64,000 nucleotides of DNA, from NCBI RefSeq assembly GCF_025024155.1, contig NW_026251741.1:124001-188000 (forward strand). The letters are read 5' to 3'. The notes under the pieces are model-generated. The model searched no databases. It was not told where the DNA came from and was given only the letters and a program-made list of their open reading frames with translations. Made by a program: the position numbers and the translations under genes. The stretch's first letter is position 1. Every line of letters starts with the position of its first letter. This document shows positions 25,009 through 37,171 of this stretch, piece after piece. This stretch comes from Gamsiella multidivaricata (Eukaryota; Mortierellomycota; Mortierellomycetes; Mortierellales; Mortierellaceae).

Positions 25009-26973
25009 TTAAACGGTACCGTCCTCAAGAATACGATACTTGGGGTACACATCCACAGGGACACCCATATCCTCAAGCGTGGCCAAGGCCTGCTTGACCT
25101 CAGGAGAGATGATTCCGTACTGGTCCACAAACTCCTTGACCTTCTGTTTATCACCATCACCCTGGAGGACGAGGATCCGAGTCGTCAAGGACCGGACAGC
25201 GTCCTCGATCTTGTCCATGACCACGCTGAACTTCTCAGTCTCGGCATCGTAGGCGAAACCACCTTGTTCCTTCAGGTACTCAAACTGCATAGCCTGACCC
25301 AGGCCATGGGCCTCAGTGATGCCGAAGCGGATCGAGCGGAATGCGGAGGCGAGGTAGGTCATGTAGAAGGATTCGGCATCGGGTCCACCAGAGAGAGTGC
25401 CATCCTTGAGCAACAAACCGACCGCGTACAATCCCACGATATCTATCAATTTTTTAAAACAGAGCGGACATGTTTGTTAGGATACGAGATACAGGACCAT
25501 GGGGGGGAACTGCTCCAAAAAGTCGCAGAGATGATCACTTACCGGCCTTGGCCTCCTCCATCGCCGAGTGATACTCCTCGAGCGCCGAGCGCACCTTCGT
25601 CTCCTTATGCCTTACCAAGAAATGGGGACCCAACGAATGAGCGACCTCGTGCATCAACACATGCTGGAAGAAGGCCTCGAATTGGACCTTCTTGACCTGT
25701 TCCGGATCCAAGACCTGCTGAGCGATTGGTCGGAGCACCTTCTCAAATTTGCCCTCCTGAACGTTCTTGATAATCACCAGCTTCGAGCCCGCGATCTTGA
25801 TGGGGGCCTCATCGTTCGGCAAATTGTAGGCCGCCGTCATGGGCACGGCTACGTCGCCGCCCGAGTAGAGCTGGTTGACGGTGATGATCGCCGGGGGGTG
25901 CAGACCCTTGGCTTTGTAGAGCTCGTCCACCGGGAGCTGGTCCTCCATATCCTGAAGTCGGTCTGAGAACTTGGCGAGGATCGCGGAAGAGGCAAAGTCG
26001 CGTGCGTGCAGATAGAACTCATATGCGGCGCGGATGGATAACATCTTGTCCGTGTAGTTCTACACCATCACCAAAAAAAAAAAAAAAAAAAAAAAAAAAG
26101 ACAAATTTCATTAGCATATACATCTAACATGAGCTATCCAGTTCCCTGTCCATCAAAAAAAAAATTTGTCCTTACTTCATAAGGTCCGCAGGTGACATCG
26201 AGCGCAGACTCCTTGCTGATCCTCAACCAGTCCACATCCGAGTCCACATACTCGTTTGTCAAAAACGCCTCCGCCCTGGACCTCAAGAACTTCTCCAGCG
26301 ACTCATCGCTCACCAGCTCCGCCGCCTGCTTCAACAACGCCGCCGCAGGCTCCAAGAAATCCTTATACTCCTCCGAATATGGCACAGTCTTCAGTCCGCC
26401 GGTTGCGGGATCCCTCTTTACCACATGATAATACGACTCTGCCTCCTTCTTCGCTTGACCCGTCAATGAAGCAACCCAATCCGAATACTCCTGCTTGCTG
26501 ATATCATCCGGATAGTAGTTTCCATGCTGAGGAGGGTCATGTGGGATATGGATCTCGGCTTCTTTGACCGACTCGATGAACTTTTCCTCATCCAGTCCCC
26601 AGGGTCCCTTGAAGAGCTGCAGACCCAAATCGAGCTTGGCATCGCGTGGGGACTTGGAGTGGATGTGGGCGTGGAGCCGTTCGTTGCCGGACCAGAGCTG
26701 ACGGATGTAGATCTGGTCGATCAGCTTGCCGACCTGGACGAGGAGCGGGATTGCCTTACGGTCGCCGTCGGAGAGGCGGTCGAGATATTGGGTTCCGCCG
26801 ACTTGGATCTCCTTAAAGCGGGCGAGCTGCTTATCAAGAGCAGAGGTGGAGGTTGCGGTGGTCATGGTGTTGGATCTGAAGAAGGGTGTGAAATGAGCGC
26901 GTGGGAGGAGCTTGATCGGTGGGTGGACGAATGAGACGTGTCCGAGGGGTGACCGAGCAAGGCGATGAATCAA
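25009..26973 (-). CDS. M49-family zinc metallopeptidase, dipeptidyl-peptidase III-like, short form
   Basis: Three exons, complement(25009..25442, 25543..26059, 26176..26973), give 582 residues from the first ATG, or 546 from the ATG at 26865. The longer form starts with a basic, acidic-free segment (MIHRLARSPLGHVSFVH) that could be a mitochondrial presequence, so dual targeting is possible. The zinc site reads HEVAH at 403-407 followed by SLGPH, and the third ligand region is EEYHSAMEEAKAD around 427-437. Classical DPP III has HEXXGH; this HEXXH-SLGP form instead resembles M49-like domains of bacteria and of the plant NUDT3/DPP III proteins (HECCHGIGPH). A conserved block LTNEYVDSDVDWL lies N-terminal. 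Expected role: release of dipeptides from oligopeptides; substrates are not known for this branch. Confidence 0.85.
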
Positions 26974-27346
26974 GAATCTTGAGCGGAGAATGGTGGTGGG
27001 TAATCAAGAAAGAAAAAAAAACGAAAGGGCGTGTGGAAACCAGAGGAGGAGAAGGAGTTCCTTTTTAAAAGTCGGGACGAAGAGTCGTGTCGGTTCCGGT
27101 GCTGTGGAAACTGTGTGAAAATGGTGTGGATTCAAGCGGACACCATCAAACTCATGGGAAAAAGCGTCGGAGAGAAAAAAAAAATAAGGTAAAAAGAGCC
27201 AACAGCAGCGGTCTTGTTCTTTTTTGCTGCTCTCCACGCACCTTGGCAGACAACCTTATTAACGATCCATGCATTATTGCTGTCCGCAACACCGTTCTTG
27301 AGTAAAGGGAGAGATGCCATCATTGCTCAGGCCGGTGCCGGCTCAT
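26974..27346. other. Intergenic: 5' flank of the M49 gene, left boundary of the accessory island
   Basis: No gene seen. The segment that is repeated upstream of copy C begins at about 27347. Confidence 0.5.
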
Positions 27347-27844
27347 GGGTATCTGCTGTGATCTGTATCCATGGGTGTCTTTCCAGGCACCGAGGTGGCC
27401 CAGACTCGGCATTCGAGAGTATCTCCGGGTCAAGAATCGGAGGCAGAGTAATTGCTTTTCAATGGCCATCCTTGGCATGTCGCTTGATCTATGTGCAGAC
27501 TGCGTTGAACAGGTGTAGTTCTCAGTTCCACCTCGATTCGTGAACGCGTTTTTTTTGTAGTATGATTTTGCTGCCACTCGAACATCGGTTAGAGGAACGA
27601 TACTCAGCGGTCCCTCCTATTTCTACGCACCAATGCTGCTGCCTAGCACCATCGCTTCTTCGCGCACGGTCGAAGAGTTGTTTGTTTCTGGAGGTAGCAA
27701 GACTGCCTCCAATGTTGCACCAAGATTTTGTACCTTCGCCACCTTCGCCATTGCCTCTAATTGCTTTTCTGTTTTCATTCCTTTCTTCACTCCCAACTCC
27801 CGACCCCCACCACCCGCCCATTTTCTTGCTTTGCGAACATTACT
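27347..27844 (+). repeat. 5' flank of LRR copy A, duplicated upstream of copy C and in part of copy B
   Basis: From about 27347 the sequence (GGGTATCTGCTGTGATCTG and on) matches 46471 onward. From about 27537 (TTCGTGAACGCG) it also matches 32652 onward. The shared flank runs to the ATG of each gene, so promoter and leader were copied with the genes. Confidence 0.9.
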
Positions 27845-30800
27845 ATGACAGTTGATACTACGGACCTGCACCCCTCACAGGCCTTTCGACTACGTACACC
27901 CCCAGGTTCATCCACGCAGGCCGATATCGTCAAGGTCAAAACACGACTCGACACCAAAACTGGCCAACACATTGTTTTATGGAGGGATGTCCTGCTTTAT
28001 TTCAAGAATGCTCAGTGTGCCATGGAAGCCGGAGAAATAGTAGCGTTCCTGACCGACAAAAACCTTGTCCAGTAAGTTGTGAGGGGAAAGCAGATGACCA
28101 TTGGCTATAACACCGTTGCTAATTGCTATCATTCTCTTTTAAACTGAAGCCTTAAGCCTTTGAGGATCGATCATCGTCCTGGAGTTGTGCTCGATGTGGT
28201 TGTCGGCAACACCGGACAAAGCACCATCGATCGTGCAAGAGATGAAGAGCCCCTCCAGCAAACTGTATCCACAATGTCAGCCGCTCCCTTTCTCGCTATG
28301 GGTATGCCAGCCAAGACCACTGACCTCTTGCAATGCATCTTGCCTTCGTATGCGGCTGTTGATGATGCGGAATCTGCTACACAACAAGTCACTGTCCTCT
28401 CCATATTGGACCAGACGTCCTCGCACAAAGACCTCGCTGATTGCTCAACCGAGATGACACAGTAGTTGACCTTGTCTCCCCAGGCCTACCTCAATCAGTG
28501 CTCTTTGCAGCTTCAGGGCATCCAGCGCGGCCAAATTGACATTGTCGCAGAAGTGCTCAAGAATAGGTCTCTTCAAGAGCAGATATTTCTATTACAGTAG
28601 CAGATGGATGAGAAGCAGGTGCAAATGCTTCAGATGCAACAGAAGATGGACGAGAAGCAGGAACAAATGCTCCAGATGCAAAAGCAGGCCCTCGATCGCT
28701 TAGCCGTCATCCAAAGCCGTGTCCAGGCCGTCCTTACACAGACCTACGAGCTTCATGAGTATCCTATTCCACGACTCTTCATTGTTCTTCCAAAGGCATC
28801 AAGACATCAAGACAAGCTACTTAATCCGTTCTCGGAGCAGTTTCGTCTTTATTTCTTGTGCGAATGCGGCTCTCACACCATGTCCGAGGGAACCAAGATA
28901 CCGCACGAGATCCACCTGGCCAAGCACGAGGGATACGACCTGAGCCGCCCAAACGAGTTCTTTGAGAAGTACGGGTCCTATGTCCTGACGCTGATGCAAA
29001 TGATCAAGTACGGGATCACAATTGCCGGGGTGATTGTGCCATCGCTGGCACATTTCAAGATTGCAGAGGGAGTCGAGGCGGTCGAGGGGCGGCTCAAGTT
29101 TGTGAAAGAGAATCTTGGGTCACTGGTAGACAGCACGATCAACTTCATTGAGGACCAGCAGCAAAATAACAAGAGTGGGGTAGATGCAGCTGAAGAACAG
29201 ACGAGGGTGGACGAACTTGATGTCCTGGAGGGAGCAGATCTTCGACAGCTGGAGTCGTATCTGAAGGTCCAGGATGAGGGTCGCGCTCTAGGTAATCTGT
29301 ACCGGATTGTCACTGAGGAAGGACACGTCAAATGGGTGTGCATCGATCACTACCGTGAGAACTATCGAGAGTCGGCAGTGCAGCAACTGAGAGATGTAGT
29401 GGAAGTCAACTTTGGTACTTTTATTGAGGAGCAGGGCAAGGTCAAGATCAATCTGATGTCCGCTCCCCAGGCAAAGCAGTTCTACGAGGCACTGGTCAAA
29501 GCACGAAGGATCCATGAACTGACTGTAAAGCTGTGGTGGGAAATGACACTGGAAGATCATCGGAAACTCCGTGCCGCTATTACGAATGCGAATGTAGCTT
29601 GTCTGAAAATGAAGAGGTTCAGTAGCAAAAAGCCAACATTGGATTTTATCAACCGCAATCGGCGCTTTGACCCGATCATGGAACTCTTGTCGGACGGGCG
29701 GCTCCAAGCTGTCACACTACAAGGGTCTGAGGACTTCTTCTCCCGGATCAGCAGTTCCTCCATCAGGCCCGCTCCTCGACTTCGAATTCTATACATGCAA
29801 CCCATTCACCTCGAGGACGCCGCGTCCCGGACAACATTCGTCAGACTTCTTCAGAACTGTCCCAACCTAACAAAGCTGCAGCTTGGAACAAAGGAGCTGG
29901 GCACCATCTTCGATACAGTTATGCACAATATCGAGCATTTGCCAAACCTTAAAGTGCTGGAATTACGATCTCCAAAGGACCACATCATCATCGACCTCCT
30001 CAAGAGCGAGGTCCAGGGCGCGTGGGCCGAATTAAGCAACTCTTGGACTTATGACCCATTGCATCAGCTGTTTTTACGGAAAGGTCTACTCACTCGACTG
30101 ACGATTACGAGTGCTGCTATTGATCAAGCTAAGGAATTACTTCCAGAGATCCTATGCAGAAATCCAAGGCTCTTGGAAATCAAACTCAGTTGCCCATGCG
30201 CACGATTTCTTGATATGCTCGACTTGATTATATCGGCGAGAAAGCGGGGGAGGGCAAAGGGATACGTTTACGCACCATTGCGACTCGATTTTGCAACCCA
30301 TTTCGGCGGCACAGCCGACGATCGTATCATCTCCTCTGTACACCTCTCGAAGGAGTCTGATGTGGTCGACATGTCCACTGACATCAAACTGGGGGATGGA
30401 TGGCGGCCTGACCAGGATTATCTCTCCTCATTAATCAACCGATACGGATGGTCCATTAATATACTGAATGCTCTATCTGGGATACTCAGCGATGATATTG
30501 CTCAGCAACTGGACAAGTCAACGGAAGAGAAGGGATCTAGGATCACAACTCTTATGCTGGACGCATATAATCTGTCCTTTGTGGGTCTGGAGTGCATGGC
30601 TCGAGTCATGGATCGGTCGAGCTATCTGCAGGAGTTCCAGCTCCACCTTCAAAACACATTGGTTGACGATGCAGTGGAGAACCGGCTGCTTCATAGGCAC
30701 AAGGAGGCGTTGACTGTGTTGAGGACGCCTGTAGCATCGGATGATTCGCATATCCCATGGCTTGCGAAAACCTTGTCAAGACACGATGTACGAAGGCTGA

Positions 30801-31285
30801 AAATTCTTCATTTCATGGCCTGTTATAGCAAAGCCATCTTTCCGCAAGAGTACGTTCCTTGGCTCGCTGCAATGGTCTCCTCTCCAAACGATCCATCCGT
30901 GCAAAAGTCGCCCCTACCACAGAGTCTGGAAAATCCCCAGGTACTGCCATCGGCCGAAGCTGCTGCTGATACTCCGACGGCATGGGAGCCATTGCAGATG
31001 TTCGGACTGTCTGGATTTTCACTTGAACCGGAGGACTGGAAGGCAATTATTGAGGCGCTTGATTTTTCTAGGCTGAAGAGACTATACGTTTCCAGGAGCA
31101 ACTTTTCAATCGAGCAGTTCAAAACACTGGTTGATTGCATTCCAGACGACAGCTCAGATGTACCGCTAGAACATTTCTACTTTTATGGATCAACTCTTTC
31201 TAAACAAATTATGTCTTCCGAGATGCAGCAGCAACGCAAGACACTTTGTGAGAAAGTGCCCCAAATCAAACTTTTTTTTGGATGA
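27845..31285 (+). pseudogene. LRR-like paralogue copy A, disabled by two premature TAG codons
   Basis: Same structure as copies B and C: exon 1 27845..28071 (75 codons plus 2 bases), intron, exon 2 28150..31285. The combined frame would be 1120 codons but is cut by TAG at 28463-28465 and TAG at 28598-28600. At both places B and C have CAG, so each stop is a single C-to-T change. No frameshift is seen. A 893-codon frame from the ATG at 28604 stays open and covers most of the coiled coil, the conserved central module (YELHEYPIPRLFIVLPKAS to about residue 270 of that frame) and the LRR-like half, so a shortened protein could still be made. Function unknown. Near-perfect identity of the central module with copy B argues for recent origin or gene conversion. 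Confidence 0.8.
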
Positions 31286-31424
31286 TTTTAAACAATAAAA
31301 ATTGTACCTGACGGAAATAAAGATCCAGAAGCCTCCTCCCATGTTACTGGATGGAGCTGCACATACTGTATTTAGCAACTTGCAGCAGTCGTTGTTGTTA
31401 TTCGTGCTCTTGGAGGAGCGCGAC

Positions 31425-32620
31425 CCCGTCAGGGAGTCCTCTGAACTTGACAGGATAGACGGTGAAGTCTCATTTTGGCGATGGAAGGAGCCGGGACCAT
31501 TGTGGATAGCCATGAAATGGGGACTGGCGGGAAAAGTTCCCTTCCTGAGTAAGTCCTGTCTTAAGGGAACGTCTTTCCAAGCTGTGGCAGCCATGGATCG
31601 GACGTGGCCTGAACCTTCAATCTGGTAAGTCGCTCCTTATGGCGATGTAGCAGACGCGTAGACTTTGGCTGTGTATCGACGAGTGCATCGTCATGTAGTA
31701 AGAGCTCGAAGTGCTGCAGATGATGCGAACGAGTAACGATCTGATCCATGCGGTTCAATCCTTCTGACGACAAGTGCACTCGGGTGGCGGTCAAGACCGT
31801 GAGCTTCGATCCTCTGTCTTCGGTTGCTCTGTCCAGCGCAAGCACAAGGTTGTCTTTCAGAGTCATGTCTATGGTTGTGATAGACCAGCCATATTGACGG
31901 AATAGCGAGGGAAGGTAGTCCCGGTCGGACATGGAGATGATGTTTAAGGTAGTGACCATGTCGGATATGTCAGAGCCGTCCGAGAGCTGTACTGAGGATG
32001 CGATGCGTTCAGTGCCGTCGACGGCTGAAAGATCGAGGCGCCGAAATGCTGGGACATGTCCCTCTACCTTCCATTTCTCTCTCATCGATACAGCCATTTT
32101 GATCGTAGCAAACAACTGACTGTTGGTGCACTTGAGCTGAACTTCAGAGAGTTTTGGATTCTGGCGTAGGATCGTGATCAGCTTTGCCTCCTCTGATTCC
32201 AGAAGAGACCTGAGTCGAAAACCTGGTGAGGATGCCCTTTCTGAAGAACATCAGGCATCATGGACCGACTCCCTTGAAATGCAATAGAGTACCCCATACA
32301 AGCTGCATGCTACCCTTGGAGGACTCCACGGTCACTTTATACTGCAATTGGTTGGGTGGCTCCAACAAATGCAGCGCCCTGAGACCCGATAGTTTGTCAA
32401 GCTTGGCCATGACGGCGTCAAAGATATTGCCTGGGTCGTACGATCTGTGTCTCAGTTCCGATAAAGCCGGACAGCGTTCGAGAATAGCGGAAAGCACAGA
32501 TTTGGCTGTCTTATTCTCGAAGGAGCCGTATTTCAGCGAGAGAACTCGGATTTTGGGTGCCATCCTGATGGAAGGACCATCGAATTGTAGGAAAGATTTG
32601 ACTGGATTCGTACATTAGAA
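31425..32620 (-). pseudogene. Fourth, diverged and truncated LRR paralogue (copy D), inverted
   Basis: On the minus strand three reading-frame blocks line up in order with the C-terminal half of copies A-C. The first, about 32610-32258 (MAPKIRVLSLKYGSFENK), matches APQLRTLSMRPIHLEDA. The next, 32190-31561 (LITILRQNPKLSEVQLKC, then FRQYGWSITTID), matches EILYRNPKLLELKLKC and INRYGWSIKMLD. A short third block (LRKGTFPASPHFMAIH) matches the FKGTFPQEYVPWLAAM region. At least two frame changes separate them and the N-terminal half is missing. It lies tail to tail with copy A. Divergence is much greater than among A, B and C, so it is an older relic. Confidence 0.8.
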
Positions 32621-32651
32621 ACGAGCTGTGCAAACTTCTCTTGGAGTTTGT

Positions 32652-32969
32652 TTCGTGAACGCGCTTTTTGTGGTCTGATTTTACCATCACTCGAACATCG
32701 ATTAGAGGAGCGCTACTCAGTGGTTCTTCATATTTCTACGCACCAATGCTCCTGCCTAACACCATCGCTTCCTCGTGCATGGCCTGAGAGTTGTGGGCTG
32801 TGCAAGTCTTCTTTTTTTAGTTGGTTGTTTGTTTTCAGGGATGGATGGTAAGACTGTCTCCAATGTTGCACCAAGATTTTGTTCCTTCGCCATTGCCTCT
32901 TACTGCTTTTCTCTTTTTTTTCCTTCCTTCAGCCCCACCTGCCCATCCTCTTGCCTTGCGAGCATTACC
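32652..32969 (+). repeat. 5' flank of LRR copy B, homologous to the flanks of A and C
   Basis: Starts with TTCGTGAACGCG and includes ATTAGAGGA and CACCAATGCTCCTGCCTA blocks shared with both other flanks. Unlike A and C it lacks the further upstream ~190 bases. Confidence 0.88.
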
Positions 32970-35900
32970 ATGACACTCGATGCTACGGACTTGCGCCTCT
33001 CGCAGGCCTTTCGACTGCGTACATCCCCAGGCTCATCCACACAAGCTGATATCGTCAAGGTCAAAACACGGATTGACACCAACACCGGCCAACACATCAT
33101 TTTATGGAGGGATGTCCTGCTCTACTTTGAAAACGCCAAATGCGCTATGAACGCTGATAACGTCGTTGCATTTCTGGCCGACGACAACTTTGTCAAGTAA
33201 GCCGCAGAAGAAATGAAGTACCGAAGAATTATAGGCAACAGTCCACGGCCTTCTCAAAAAATACTGCATAGAGGATGGTGACTAATACCCGTCGGCTTTT
33301 ATTGAAGCATAGCCTTGAACCTCTGAGGATCGATCATCATCCTGGAGTTGTGCTCGATGTGGTTGTCGGCAGTGGCGGACAAAGTACCATCGATTGTGCA
33401 AGAGATGAAGAGCCCCTCCAGCAAACCGTATCCACAATTTCAGCTGCTCCCTCTTCCATTATGGGTATGCCAGCCAAGGCTACTGACCTCTTGCAATGCA
33501 TCTCACCCTCGTATGCGGCTGCTGATGACGCGGAATCTGTTACACAACAAGTCACTGCCCTCTCCATATCAGACCAAACGTCCTCGACCAAAGGTCCCGT
33601 TGTCTGCTCAACCGAGATGACACAGCAGCTGACCATGTCTTCCCAGGCCAGCCTCAACCAGTGCTCTTTGCAGCTTCGGGACATCCAGCGCGGTCAAAAT
33701 GACATTCAGTGCGGTCAAATTGAAATTGTCACAGAGGTGCGCAAAAGTAGGTTTCTTCAAGAGCAGATATTCCTATTACAGCAGCAGATGGATGAGAAGC
33801 AGAAGCAAATGCTCCAGATGCAACAGCAGATGGACGAGAAGGACAGGATTGCGCAAAAGCAGCAGTTGGAAGCACAGCAGCAGTTACTTGAGAAGCAGGA
33901 GCAAATGCTCCAGATGCAACAGCAGGCCCTCGATCGCTTAGCCATGATCCAAAGCCGTGTCCAGGCCGTCCTTACACAGACCTACGAGCTTCACGAGTAT
34001 CCTATTCCACGGCTCTTCATTGTTCTTCCAAAGGCATCAAGACGTCGTGACAAGCTACTCAATCCTTTCTCGGACCAGTATCGTCTTTATTTCTTGTGCG
34101 AATGCGGCTCTCACACCATGTCCGAGGGAACCAAGATACCGCACGAGATCCACCTGGCCAAGCACGAGGGATACGACCTGAGCCGCCCAAACGAGTTCTT
34201 TGAGAAGTACGGGTCCTATGTCCTGACGCTGATGCAAATGATCAAGTACGGGATCACAATTGCCGGGGTGATTGTGCCATCGCTGGCACATTTCAAGATT
34301 GCAGATGGAATCGATGCGGTCCAGGAGCAGCTCCAGTTCGTGAAAGATAATCTTGGACCACTGGTAGACAATACAATCGACTTTATTGAGGACCAGCAGC
34401 AAAATAACAAGAGTGGGGCAGACGCAGCTGAAGGACAGACGAAGATGGACGAACTTGATGTCCTGGAGGGAGCGGATCTTCGACAGCTGGAGTCGTACCT
34501 GAAGATCCAGGATGAGGGCCGCACTCTAGGCAACCTGTACCGGATCGTCACTGAGGAGGGACACGTCAAATGGGTGTGCATCGATCATTACCGTGAGAAC
34601 TATCGAGAGTCGGCAGTGCAGCAACTGAGAGATGTGGTGAAAGTCAACTCTGGGATGTTCGATGAGGAGCAGGGCAGTATCAATATCATTCTGATGTCCG
34701 CCGCCCAGGCAAAGCAGTTCTATGAGGCACTGGCAAAAGCAAGAAGGATCCATGAACTTGCAGTCAGGCTGATGTGGGATATGACACTGGACGATCATCG
34801 AAAGCTCCGTGCCGCTGTCACGAATGCGAACATAACTAGTCTGACAATATGCTTCTACAGTAACAAAGTACCTGCATTTGATTTTATCAACCGCAATCGG
34901 CGCTTTGACCCGATCATGGAACTCCTGTCGGACGGGCGACTCCAAGCTATCACACTAGATGTTTATGAGGGTTTCTTCTCCCGGATCAGCAGTTCCTCCA
35001 TCAGACGCGCTCCTCAACTTCGAACCCTATCTATGCGTCCCATTCACCTCGAGGACGCCGTATCCCAGACAACATTCGTCAGACTTCTTCAGAACTGTCC
35101 CAATCTGACAGAGCTGCAGCTTGAAACAAAGGAGCCGGACGCCATCTTCGATATGCTTATACGCAATGTCGAGCATTTGTCAAACCTCAAAGTGCTGGAA
35201 CTCTGTGTAGGATCTTCATCGGACCATATCATTATCGATTTCCTCAAGGGCGAGGTTCAGGGCGCGTGGGCCAGATTAAGCGACGGTCTGGTTTATAAAC
35301 CATCGTATCTGCTGCTTTTACAGAAAGGCCTACTCACTCGACTGAGGATTGTGAGTACCGCTATTGATCTGCCGGAGGAATTACTTGCAGGGATCCTATA
35401 CAGAAATCCAAGGCTCTTAGAAGTCAAGGTCCTTTGCTTATGCGCGGAATTTCTTGAGATTCTCGACCTGATTATATCGGGGAGAGAACGAGGGAGGGCA
35501 ATGGGATACGTCTGTGCACCATTACGACTCGACTTTACAGCCGTTCCCGACGACACAGCCGACGATCGTATCATCTCCTCTGTACACCTCTCAAAAGAGT
35601 CTGATGTGCTCGACATGTCCACTGACATCATACTGGGGCGTACATCGCAGCCTGATCAGGACTGTCTCTCCTCGCTAATCAGCCGATACGGATGGTCTAT
35701 CAAAATACTGGATGCCCTGTCTGGAACGCTCAGCGATGGTATTGCTCAGCAACTAGACAATTTAACGGAAGAAAAAGGATCTAGGATCACGACTCTTGCG
35801 CTGGACGCACGTAGACTGTCCTCTGTGGGTCTGGAATGCGTGGCTCGAGTCATGGATCGGTCGAGTTATCTACAGGAGTTTCAGCTCCACGTTCGAAGCC

Positions 35901-36526
35901 CATTGATTGACGATGCAGTGGAGAGTCGGCTGCTTCATAGGCACAGGGAGGCGTTGACTGCGTTGAAGGTGCAGGTAGCATCGCACGATCCACATATTCC
36001 ATGGCTTTCGAAAGCCTTCTTGCCAAGACGCGATGTACGAAGACTGAAGGATGTCTGTTTCCACAGCGAGTTCAAAGGCACCTTTCCACAAGAGTACGTT
36101 CCTTGGCTCGCTGCAATGGTCTCATCTCCAAACGATCCATCCGTGCAAAAGTCGCCCCTACCACAGAGTCTGGCAAATCCTCAGGTACCGCCGTCGCCCG
36201 GGGCTGCTGCTGATACTCCGATGGCATGGGAGCCATTGCAGAAGTTCGAACTGTCTGGATTTTCACTTGAACCAGAGGATTGGAAGATAATTATCGAGGC
36301 GCTTGATTTTTCTAGACTGAAGACATTAAACTTTTCCAGGAGCAACTTTTCAATCGAGCAGTTCAAGACTCTGGTCGATTGCATCTCAGACGCTGGTTTT
36401 GATGTACCGCTAGAACATTTCGACTTTCGTGGGTCAACTCTTTCTGTACAAATTATGTCCTCCAAGATGCAACAGCTACGCGAGACACTTAGTGAGAAAG
36501 CGCCCCAAATCGAACTTATATATTGA
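32970..36526 (+). CDS. LRR-like repeat protein, paralogue copy B (full length)
   Basis: Two exons, 32970..33196 and 33313..36526, encode 1146 residues. The acceptor at 33311-33312 gives NFVN/LEPLRIDHHPGVVLDVVVG, conserved in all copies. Order: a ~75-residue N-terminal segment (STQADIVKVKTRIDT), a second conserved block (PLRIDHHPGVVLD), a Ser/Thr/Gln region, a Gln/Met coiled coil with 13-residue repeats (QMDEKQKQMLQMQ), then a conserved module (HEYPIPRLFIVLPKAS, LYFLCECGSHT, IHLAKHEGYDLSRPNEFF, YGSYVLTLMQMIKYGITIAG, GHVKWVCIDHYRENYRESA) and an irregular leucine-rich half. The stretch ITIAGVIVPSLAHF is hydrophobic. No signal peptide, so intracellular. The module recalls proteins that are expanded in Mortierellales and seen beside other repeat types; I know no assigned function. 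A receptor-like or recognition role is inference only. Confidence 0.85.
33778..33930 (+). repeat. Coding minisatellite, 39-bp unit (13 residues, QMDEKQxQMLQMQ)
   Basis: Copy B has the longest version, with a degenerate extra segment (EKDRIAQKQQLEAQQQLLEKQ); A (28601-28690) and C (47765-47860) have about two units. The unit is in frame and builds a coiled coil, so copy number changes coiled-coil length. Confidence 0.88.
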
Positions 36527-37056
36527 TGATTTTAAGTAATAGAAATTGTACCTGACGGAAATAAAAGATACTGCGCCTACTTTATTCAGCAACTTGCAGC
36601 AGCAGCAGTTTCGATATGTAAAAGCCTGTTTTTGTTCGCAAGCTCCTGATATCCCGACGCAATGGGAAAGCTCTATCCTTTCAGGAAGAGATGATGTACC
36701 TGATTGACTGTACCTTCTGTCGCTGTGGGGCAGATACCGGTATTGTCGCATTTGTGATCAGTGCGCAGAAGAAATAACCGAAGAAAGAAAAAAAAAAACG
36801 TTGTCCAAAGACTAATTTCTCCACCATGTCTCATAAGGATAGGGGTGCATCAGTTTGGTTGGTTGCTCTACAATCGTCTTATCAACCAGCTTTATCACAG
36901 TAGTCAGCAATTTCATCCATAACATCTTTTTCTTTGCTTGGTTCGACTTCATGTATACAAAGAAAAATTAAGAGTAAACAAGAAATAGCTTTATATAAAT
37001 GCGGATGTGTGTAAGCGTCTTGTAAAAATAAAACGTTCAATCTATGGACCATGGGT
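36527..37056 (+). repeat. Duplicated 3' flank of copy B, homologous to the copy C - COX15 spacer
   Basis: Blocks such as ATTGTACCTGACGGAAATAA, TCCTGATATCCCGACGCAAT and TAAGCGTCTTGTAAAAATA-like sequence recur in the same order at 50475-51085. It continues without break into the COX15 fragment. Confidence 0.9.
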
Positions 37057-37170
37057 CTACTTCAAAGGGATCTTCTTGATGACTGGGACCTTCTTCAGAC
37101 TGTGCATCAGGTACAGCGCTGCAGTCAAGAGCGTCAGCGATCCAGCTTGATAAGCAATGCCGAGCGAGAC
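37057..37170 (-). pseudogene. Duplicated C-terminal fragment of COX15
   Basis: On the minus strand an open 37-codon stretch ([20 protein letters not shown] and on to IPLK, then TAG) matches the last codons of the intact COX15 at 51086-51199 with only a few changes. It stops abruptly at about 37170, where the Fanzor-like relic starts. It has no start codon and no upstream exons, so it is a passenger of segmental duplication. Confidence 0.92.
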
Positions 37171-37171
37171 A

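Noticed and set aside
28604..31285. Copy A annotated as an intact 893-codon gene
   Set aside because: The conserved exon 1 and the start of exon 2 are present and in frame upstream; the ATG at 28604 is inside the coiled coil. Treated as a broken gene, with the shorter product left open.
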